A model generated the notes under the pieces. That model had not been told where the DNA came from. It made no database searches and saw nothing but the letters and a program-made list of their open reading frames with translations. Of a DNA stretch of 15,226 bases, positions 8,490 to 15,226 are shown in pieces (position 1 is the stretch's first letter; each line of letters opens with the position of its first letter). Source of the stretch: Cristatella mucedo (Eukaryota; Bryozoa; Phylactolaemata; Cristatellidae); contig WPIO01000640.1 of assembly GCA_009760855.2 (NCBI GenBank), positions 1 through 15,226 on the forward strand. The letters run 5' to 3'. Made by a program: the position numbers and the translations under genes.

Positions 8490-9010
8490 ATCTCACCATC
8501 ACAGGAGCTCACACTGGCCGTAGCTCACACTGGCAGCAGCTCACCCTGGAAGCACCGTACCCTGGCAGAAGCTCACCCTGGCAGCAGCTCATTCTGGCAG
8601 AAGCTCTCCCTGGCCGCAGCACATCTGGGCAGCTGCTCATCCTAGCAGGAGCTCACCATCGTCGGAGCTCACCCCGGAAGCAGCTCACCCTTACAGCAGC
8701 TCACTGAGGCAGCAGCTCTCCCTTGCAGAATCATAACCTGGCAGCAGCTCAATCAGGCAGCAGCTCACCTTGGCAGCAGCACACCCTGGCAGCAGCTCTG
8801 CCTAGCAGTAGCTAACCCTGGCTGCAGCTTACCATGGCAACAGCTCACACTGGCAGAAGCTAATCATCCCAGGAGCTCACCTTGTTAGCAGCCTACCCTG
8901 GTAGCAGGTCACCCTGATAGCAGCTCTCCTTGGCAGCAGCTCACCCTGGTAGAAGCTCTCCCTGGCAGCAGTTAATCCAAGGAGCTGCTCACCCTGGCAG
9001 CAGCTCAATC
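8490..9010 (+). repeat. Higher-order block in minisatellite C, first copy
   Basis: This stretch matches 10620-11250 in the order of its variant units. ATTCTGGCAGAAGCTCTCCC is at 8591 and 10753 (offset 2162), followed in both by the GCAGCACA, GCTCACCATCG and CCCTTACAGCAGCTCAC variants. CTGATAGCAGCTCTCCTTGG is at 8914 and 11155 (offset 2241). The offset grows by 79 bp, about five units, between these points. A partial further copy is seen at 12661-12770 (CCATCACAGAAGCTCAC, then GGCCGTAGCTCACAGTGG). Confidence 0.75.
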
Positions 9011-9433
9011 TGGCAGCAGCTCACCTTGGCAGCAGGTCACCCTGCCATCAGCTTACCCTGGCTGCAGCTCACCCTAGCAGCAGCTTACCCTGCAACAGCT
9101 CACTTTGGCAGCAGCTCACCCTTGCCGAAGCTCACACTGGCAGCAGCTCACCCTGGCAGCAGCTCTCCCTAGCAGAAGCTCACCCTGGCAGCAGTGCACG
9201 AAGGAAGCAGCTCGCTGTGCCAGGAGCTCACCCTGGCAGGAGCTTAACCTAACAGGATCTCACCATGGTAGCAGCTCATCCTGGCAGTAGCTCACCTGGT
9301 AGGGGCACACCCTGGCAGGAGCTCACCCTTGCTGCAGCTCACCGAGGCAGACGCTCTATCAGGCGGATGCACACCATGGCAGCAGCACAATCTGGAAGCA
9401 GCTCACCTTGGCAGCAGCTCACCCTGGGGGGAG

Positions 9434-9990
9434 CCCACCCTAGCAGAACCCCACCCAGGCAGCGAGTTACCGTGGCAGCAGCTCACCCTGGCAGCAGCTC
9501 TCGCTGGCATTACCTCACCCTGACAGCAGCTCAATCTGGGAGCAGCTCATCCTGGCAGCAGCTCACCCTGGCAGGAGCTCACCCTGGCAAAGCTAACCCT
9601 AGTGGCAGCTTAGCGTGCCAGCAGCTAACCCTGGTAGCAGCTTTCCCTAGCAGCATTTCATCCTACTAGCAGCTCACCCTAGAAGCAGCCCACCCTTGCA
9701 GAAGCACACCCTGGCAGCAGCTCTCCCTAGCATAAGCTTACCCAGGCAGCAGTACACCCTGCCAGCAGTGCAGCCTGGCAGCAGCTCACACTGGCAAGAG
9801 CCCACCATTGCAGGACCTCACCCAGGTAGCAGGTTACTGTGGCAGCAGCTCACCCTGGTTGGAGCTCTCCCTGGCATTACCTCACCCTGACAGCAGCTCA
9901 ATCTGGGAGCAGCTCATCCTGGCAGCAGCTCACCCTGGCAGGAGCTTACCCTGGCAGAAGCTCACCCTTGTGGCAGCTAACCCTGGCAGA
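9434..9990 (+). repeat. 367-bp recent duplication inside minisatellite C
   Basis: The run starting CATTACCTCACCCTGACAGC at 9508 reappears at 9875, 367 bp away, close to 23 units. About 72 consecutive bases are identical, including the private variants CAATCTGGGAGCAGC and CATTACC. Both copies are preceded by a CCCACC, ACCCAGG, GTTAC sequence. A third, more diverged copy of that leading part lies at 13674-13770 (ACCTCACCCAGGTAGCAGGT, then CAATCTGGGAGCAGC). The long identity marks this as one of the youngest events in the window. Confidence 0.8.
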
Positions 9991-10389
9991 AAAGCTCAGT
10001 CTGGCAGCACCCTAGCTTCAGCTCATCTTTGCAGCAGGATAACATAGCACCCTGGAAGCAGGATACAATAGATGCAGCTCACTCTGGGATCAGCTCATCC
10101 TGGCAGCTGCTCTCCTAGGCAGCAGCTAACCCTGGCAGCAGCCCACCCTGCCAGCCGCTCACCGAGACAGCTGCTCACCCTGGCAGGAGCTCACCCTGGC
10201 AGGAGCTCTCCCTGGTAGCAGGTCACCCTAGCAGCAGGTCACCGTGGCAGCAGGTCACCTTGGCTGCAGCGCTCCGTGGTGCCATTGCATCCTTGCAAAA
10301 GCTCAGACTCGCAGCTGCACACCCTGAGAGCTGCTCACTCTGCCAGCAGCTCACCTTGTAAGGACCACATACAGGTAGGAACACATCCT

Positions 10390-10437
10390 GGCAGCCGCTC
10401 ACCCTGGCAGCCGCTCACCCTGGCAGCCGCTCACCCT
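10390..10437 (+). repeat. Locally homogenised run of minisatellite C (three identical units)
   Basis: Three exact consecutive copies of GGCAGCCGCTCACCCT, a variant with a CCG that is uncommon elsewhere in the array. This is a recent slippage or conversion event. Confidence 0.85.
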
Positions 10438-10619
10438 GGCAGTAGCTCACCCTGGTGGCAGGTTACCCTTACAGCAGGTCATCGAGCCAGCAGCTCTCTG
10501 CGGCAGGAGCACACCCTCGCAGCAGCTCAATCTGGCAGCAGTTCACCTTGGCAGCAGCTCACCCAGGAAGCAACTCTCCCTAGCAATGGCTCACCCTGGC
10601 AGCAGTTCACCCTTGAAGG

Positions 10620-11250
10620 AGCTCTCCATCACAGGAGCTCACTCTGGAAGAAGCTCGCCCTGGCCGTTGCTCACACTAGCAGCAGCTTACCCTGGTATCA
10701 GCCTACCCTGGCAGAAGCTCACCCTGGTATCAGCTTACCCTGGCAGATGCTCATTCTGGCAGAAGCTCTCCCTGGCTGCAGCACACCTGGGCAGTTGCTC
10801 ACCCTGGCAGGAGCTCACCATCGCCGGAGCTCACCCTGGAAGCAGCTTACCCTTACAGCAGCTCACCGAGGCAGCAGCTCTCCCTGGCAGAAGCTTAGCC
10901 TTGCAGCAGCTCAATCAGGCAGCAGCTCACCGTGGCAGAGCTTACCATGGCAGAAGCTCTCCCTAGCAGTAGCTAACCCTGGCAGCAGCTCAATCAGGCA
11001 GCGGCTCACCAAGGCAGCAGCTCTCCCTACCAGTAGCTAACCCTGGCAGCAGCACAGCCTGGCACCAGCTTACCATGGCAGCAGCTCACACTGGCACATG
11101 CTAACCATCTCAGGAGCTAACCTTGGAAGCAGCTCACCCTGGTAGCAGCTTAGCCTGATAGCAGCTCTCCTTGGCAGCAGCTCACCCTGGTAGAAGCTCT
11201 CTGTGGCAGCACATCATCCTAGCAGCTGCTCACTCTGGCAGCAGCTCAAT
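10620..11250 (+). repeat. Higher-order block in minisatellite C, second copy
   Basis: Partner of 8490-9010 at about 2.2 kb spacing. It holds about five additional 16-bp units relative to the first copy. It begins with CCATCACAGGAGCTCAC and ends after TGGTAGAAGCTCTC and the following GCTGCTCAC units. Confidence 0.75.
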
Positions 11251-12020
11251 TTGCCTGCAGCTCTTCCAGGCAGAAGCTGACCTTGGCAGCAGCCAACGAT
11301 GCCAGCTTGCTCACCCTGGCAGGAGCACAGCCCGGCACGAGCTCACCCTAGCACCTGCACACCCTGGCAGGAGCTCGCCCTTGAAGTAGCTCACCCTGTC
11401 AGCAGCTCTTCCTGGTAGAAGCACACTTTGGCAGCAGCTCAATCTGGCATCAGGTCAGCTTGGCAGCAGCTCAACATGGCAACAGCTCTCACTAGTAGAA
11501 GCTTACCCTGGCAGCAGCGCACCCTGGCAGGTGTGCACCCTGGCAGCAGCTCACTCTGGCAGCAGTTCACCCAGTCAGGAGCTCACAATCGCAGGATCTA
11601 TCCCTGGCAGCAGTTCACCCTAGCCGTAGCTCTCGCTGACAGTTCCTCACCCTAGCAGTAGGTTATCCTGGCAGGAGCTAACCCCTGTAGCATGGCACCG
11701 TGGCAGCACCTCAACCCGGCAGCAGCAATTCCTGCAGCTCCTCACCCTGGCAGCAGCTACATCTGGTAGCAGCTCACCCTGACAGCAGCTCACACTGGCA
11801 GCAGCCCACCCTGGCTGCAGCTCACCCTGGCAGCAGCTCATCTTTGCAGGAGCTCACTTTTGCAGCCGCTTTCCCTTGCAAAAGCTCAACCTGGCAGGAG
11901 CTCAATCTGGCAGGAGCTAACCTTGGCAGCAGCTCACCCTAGCAGATGCTTATCATGGCAGCAGAACAACTGGGCAGCTGCTCTCCCTGGCAGAAGCACA
12001 ACCTTGCAGCAGCTCAATCT

Positions 12021-12068
12021 GGCAGCAGCTAACCTAGGCAGCAGCTAACCTAGGCAGCAGCTAACCCT
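12021..12068 (+). repeat. Locally homogenised run of minisatellite C (AACCTA variant)
   Basis: Two exact copies of GGCAGCAGCTAACCTA followed by a third that differs only at the end (AACCCT). A small recent expansion. Confidence 0.8.
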
Positions 12069-13030
12069 GTCAGCAGCTCACCCTTGTCTAAGCTCACCGT
12101 GGCGGCTGCTCACTATGGCAGAAGTTTACCCTGGCAAGAGCCTACCCTGGTAGCAGCTTACCGTGGCAGAAGCTCACCCAGGTAGAAGAACATCCTGGCA
12201 GGAGCACACAATAGAACCAGCTCAACCTGGCAGCAGCACAACCTGAAAGCTGGTCACAATAGCAGAAGCTCACCCTGGCACAAGTCATCCTTACAGCAAC
12301 TCACCCAGGCAGCAGCTCACCCTGGAAGCAGCTCACGATGGCAGTTGCTCTCAATGGCAGTAGGTCACCCTTGCAGCCGCTCGCCCTGGTAGCAGCTCAT
12401 ACTTGGAGGAGCTCACCCCGGCAGGAGCTCACCCTTGCCGCAACTCACAGTGGAAGCAGCTCACCTTGGAAGCAGCTCACCGAGCCAACAGCTCTCCCTG
12501 GCAGAAGCAAACCCTCCCAGCAGCTCAATCTGGCAGCAGCTCACCTTGGAAGCAGCCAACCCTGGTACAAATCTCCTTAGCAACAGCTTACCTTGGGCGC
12601 AGGGCACCCTGGATGCAGCACACAATGGCAGCAGCTTAACCAGGCAGCAGTTTACCCTGGCAGGAGCTTACCATCACAGAAGCTCACTCAGCAGCAGCTC
12701 ACCCTGGCCGTAGCTCACAGTGGCAGCAGCTCACCCTGGTAGCAGCATACCCTGGCAGAAGCTCACACTGGCAGCAGCTCGGGAAACAGCAGCCTGGCAG
12801 CAGCGCAATGTGGCAGCAGCTTATCGCGGCAGAAGAACACCCAGGCAGCAGTGCACCTGCGCAACATCATCAACCTCGCAGATGCGGACCCTGAGAGGAG
12901 CTCAACATGGCAGCAGCACACCCTGAATGCAGCTCACCCTTGCAGAAGCTCACCCTGGAAGCAGCTCAGCCTAGCAGCAGCTCACTCTTCAAGCAGCTCA
13001 CACAGGAGCACACCCCGGCAAGAGAACACC

Positions 13031-13096
13031 CTGGCATGAGAACACCTTAGCACCAGCTCACCCTGGCATGAGAACACCTTAGCACCAGCTCACCCT
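13031..13096 (+). repeat. 32-bp dimer duplication in minisatellite C
   Basis: CTGGCATGAGAACACCTTAG followed by CACCAGCTCACC is repeated exactly from 13063. The unit here is two 16-bp repeats long, showing that dimers can be copied as blocks. Confidence 0.85.
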
Positions 13097-13810
13097 GGCA
13101 GCAGCGCTCACCGCAGCAGTGCAACCTATCAGCAGGTCACCATGGCAGCAGCTCACACTGGCAGCAGCTCACCCTGGCAGCAGCTCACCCTGGCAGCACC
13201 TCACCTCGGCAGCAGCTCACCGTGGCAGCAGCTCTTCCTAGCAGAAGCTCACCTTGGCAGCTGCGCACCAAGGCAGCAGCTCACCTTGGTAGCAGCTCAT
13301 CCTGGCAGGAGCTTAACCTTGGCACTATGGCAGCAGCTTACCCAAGCTGGAGCACACCCTGGCAGGCGCACACTCTAGCATCAGCCAACCCAGGCAGCAG
13401 GGCACCCTGGCTGCAGGTAACCCTGGAAGCAGCAGCTCCCCTGGCAGCAACCCAACCTAGTAGATGCTCACCCAGGCAGGAGCTCACCCTAGCAGCTGCA
13501 CATCATGGGAGCTGCATACCCCGGCAGCAGCTCACCCTGGCAGGAGAACACCCAGGTAGGTGCACATCATGGCAGAAGCACACCCTGGAAGCAGCACACA
13601 ATAGATGCAGCTCACCGTGGCTTCAGCTCACCATGTCAGCAGCTATCCTAGGCAGCAGCTTACCCTGGCCGCAGCCCACCCTAGCAGGACCTCACCCAGG
13701 TAGCAGGTAACCGTGGCAGCAGCTCACCCTGGCAGCAGCTCAATCTGGGAGCAGCTTACTCTGGCAGGTGCTAACCCTGGCTAGAGCTCAAGCTTATGGC
13801 AGCTTACCGT

Positions 13811-13906
13811 GGCAGCAGGTCACCCTGGCAGCAGGTCACCCTGGCAGCAGGTCACCCTGGCAGCAGGTCACCCTGGCAGTAGCTCACCCTGGCAGTAGCT
13901 CACCCT
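13811..13906 (+). repeat. Most homogeneous run of minisatellite C, near its right edge
   Basis: Four exact copies of GGCAGCAGGTCACCCT (13811-13874), followed by two exact copies of GGCAGTAGCTCACCCT (13875-13906). Fresh, identical units lie only about 40 bp from the junction with satellite A'. The array edge is therefore an active site of change, not a degenerate border. Confidence 0.88.
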
Positions 13907-13948
13907 GACAGCAGCTGACCCTGTCAACAGCTCACACTGGCAGTAGGT

Positions 13949-15226
13949 CTCTCTGCTGCACACTTCGGCAAGCTCCATTAAGCTGACTCGAACTGTCTCG
14001 GTATACTGTTTTTTTTTTCAAACTAATCCGAAACGAGTTAATCAGGTGCGATTGGCCTAAAGCAAGACGCAGCACTCTGCTGTAAGGTACAGAGAGCCTT
14101 AACAAGCTGCCACGAATTGTCTCGATGTACCTAGATCTTCCGCGAAGTTCATTTGATGCGAGTTCAGACAATGAGTTGCGATTGGCTTAATGTGGGTCGG
14201 AGCACTCTGCTGGGAGCTATGGTAACCTCTGATTAGCAGATTCTAGTTGCATCGATACATCGAGATCTGCCGCCAATGGATGCAAGTTGACATGATCAGT
14301 CGCGACAGGCCTAAAGACAGATACAGCAGTCTGCTGAGCACTACAGCAAGCTCCAATGAACTGATTCGAGGTGTCTCGATATACTACGATCGGCTGCAAA
14401 CTGATGCAAGTTGACATAATCGTCGCGATAGGCCTAAAGCAAGACGCAGGACTCTGCTCCAAGGTACGTCAAGCTTCGACAAGCTGCAACGAGTTGGCTC
14501 GATGTACTAAGATCTGCAGACAAGTGGGGCGAGTTCAGACAATGAGTTGTGATTGGCCTGAAGCATGTCGGAGCACTCTGCTGTGAGAAACTGCATGCTC
14601 CGACGAGCAGATTCGAGGTTTATCGATATACCAAGATCTGCAGCAAACTGATGTGAGGTAAAAATAATCAGTCGCGATAGACCTAAAGCAAGACCCAGCA
14701 CTCTGCTTCGAGCTACATCACACTCCGACGAGCAAATTCAAGGTGTAACGATATACCAAGATCTGCAGCGAACTGATGAAAGTTGACATAATAGGTGTCG
14801 ATTTGCCTAAACCAAGACACAGCACACTGGGGCAAGCTACAGCACGCCCCAACGAGCTGACTCGAGCTGTCTCGATATACCGAGTTCTACTGGGAACTCA
14901 TTCTAAATAAGTTAATCAGGTGCGATTAGCCTAAAGCAAGGTGCAGCACTCCTCTTCGAGCCATGGCAAGCTCCGATGACCAGATTCGGGGTGTCTCGAT
15001 ATACCGAGATCTGCTGCTAACTGATGCCAGTCGACATAATCAGTCGCGATGGGCCAAAAGCAAGACGCAGCACACACTGCTGCTTGCTACAGAAAGCTCC
15101 GACGAGATGACTCGAACTGTCTTGATATACCGAGTTCTGCAGCGAACTCATGCGAAATGAGGTAATCAAGTGCGAATGGCCTAAAGCAAAGCCCAGCACT
15201 CTGCAACCAGCTAAAGCATGCTCCGA
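13949..15226 (+). repeat. Satellite A': diverged ~124-bp subfamily of satellite A
   Basis: About 10 units, same orientation and period as satellite A. GTGTCTCG at 14371 and GTTTATCG at 14618 are 247 bp apart, two units. It shares GCACTCTGCTG, CCTAAAGCAAG, CTCCGACGAGCAGATTCGAGG and GATCTGC landmarks with A. It differs in using TCTCGATATACCGAGATCTG and, in many units, TTGACATAATCAGTCGCGAT in place of the A-type ATGAGTTATTCAAGTGCGAA. Other units carry GAGTTCAGACAATGAGTTG instead. These unit types recur at about 371 bp (GTCGGAGCACTCTGCTG at 14196 and 14567), a 3-unit higher-order pattern. The last unit, from about 15121, is close to the left-hand satellite A again. Short open frames on both strands are by-products. 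Confidence 0.9.
14009..14018 (+). repeat. T10 homopolymer in the first full A' unit
   Basis: A run of ten T replaces the expected CCGAGATCTGC-type segment after GGTATACTG, in the unit next to the minisatellite C boundary. It could be slippage, or the scar of a small insertion. It is also a place where sequencing errors are likely. Confidence 0.7.

Larger units (their letters stand above)
8436..13948 (+). repeat. Minisatellite C: ~340 units of a 16-bp repeat
   Basis: The unit is GGCAGCAGCTCACCCT, 16 bp, about 69% G+C, C-rich on the + strand and free of CpG in its consensus. Common variants are GGCAGAAGCTCTCCCT, GGCAGCAGCTCAATCT, GGCAGGAGCTCACCCT and GGTAGCAGCTCACCCT, with some units of 15 or 17 bp. 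Because 16 is one more than a multiple of three, each + frame reads the same cyclic 16-residue sequence AAAHPGSSSPWQQLTL, and the consensus has no stop in any + frame. The longest resulting frame is about 254 codons (10276-11040). On the - strand the consensus has a TGA once per 48 bp in every frame. These open frames have no credible start, no conserved ends and many TAG interruptions from CCTAGCAG variants, so I do not call a gene. The array meets the LINE EN fragment on the left and satellite A' on the right. Confidence 0.95.

Noticed and set aside
8179-8523. A 114-codon open frame fusing LINE endonuclease to minisatellite sequence as a chimeric gene
   Set aside because: The last ~45 codons are out-of-frame endonuclease plus minisatellite read-through. 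The GTG start is internal to the endonuclease domain.
10276-11040. 254-codon open frame and several other frames of 60-160 codons in minisatellite C as repeat-protein genes
   Set aside because: Every + frame of the 16-bp repeat is open by construction, and frames begin and end at random stop-making variants. There is no conserved start, no unique terminal domain and no promoter. Nothing distinguishes one frame from the others.
8436-13948. Origin of minisatellite C from the GCAGCACTCTGCTGCCAGC segment of satellite A
   Set aside because: Both are rich in GCAGC and CTC words, but no alignment holds beyond short words and the unit order differs. Shared CAG/CTG content is enough to explain it.
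3041-13948. The nested block as a giant DNA transposon or Helitron
   Set aside because: I see no terminal inverted repeats between the 3041 and 13948 ends, no transposase or helicase coding sequence, and no Helitron-type hairpin end.
8436-13948. G-quadruplex potential of minisatellite C on the minus strand
   Set aside because: The unit offers only one GGG per 16 bp, so loops would be about 13 nt; a stable quadruplex is unlikely.
1-15226. CRISPR array or other prokaryotic repeat system
   Set aside because: The repeats are head-to-tail units without unique spacers, and there are no associated genes. The LINE places the sequence in a eukaryote.

Overview
This window looks like gene-poor, repeat-dense eukaryotic DNA, most likely from an animal. 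Two fragments of an L2/CR1-type non-LTR retrotransposon (LINE) with invertebrate- or early-chordate-like protein motifs are the only protein-derived sequences I recognise. The species cannot be named from the sequence. I find no host gene, no RNA gene and no CRISPR array, and almost all of the DNA is tandem repeat.

Layout, left to right: (1) 1-3040, satellite A, a head-to-tail array of a ~124-bp unit rich in CpG, with a visible 5-unit (~620 bp) higher-order repeat at its right end. (2) 3041-4957, satellite B, an AT-rich array of a ~132-bp unit. (3) 4958-6153, a 5'-truncated LINE carrying the second half of the reverse transcriptase, an open frame to its stop codon, a 3'UTR, a 3' hairpin and an (ATT)6 tail. 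(4) 6154-8106, satellite B again. From about 6471 it is a second, diverged copy of the block starting at 3043, so B has a higher-order organisation with a spacing of 3.2-3.4 kb. (5) 8107-8438, a short endonuclease fragment of a similar LINE, broken at both ends and frameshifted. (6) 8436-13948, minisatellite C, about 340 units of a 16-bp sequence (GGCAGCAGCTCACCCT). It has no CpG in its consensus, is open in all three + frames, and shows several layers of internal duplication. (7) 13949-15226, satellite A', a diverged subfamily of A in the same orientation.

The A-B-LINE-B-EN-C-A' order looks like a block of about 10.9 kb of other repeats sitting inside an A-type satellite field. The A unit phase is nearly continuous across the block, with about 20 bp missing. 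The LINE at 4958-6153 is flanked by an 89-bp imperfect direct duplication of satellite B that ends exactly at the LINE's two ends, like an unusually long target-site duplication.

The many short open frames across the array regions are by-products of repeat units whose length is not a multiple of three; I do not regard them as genes. I found no coherent new multi-gene system. The points worth following are how the repeats are built and the LINE/satellite junctions.
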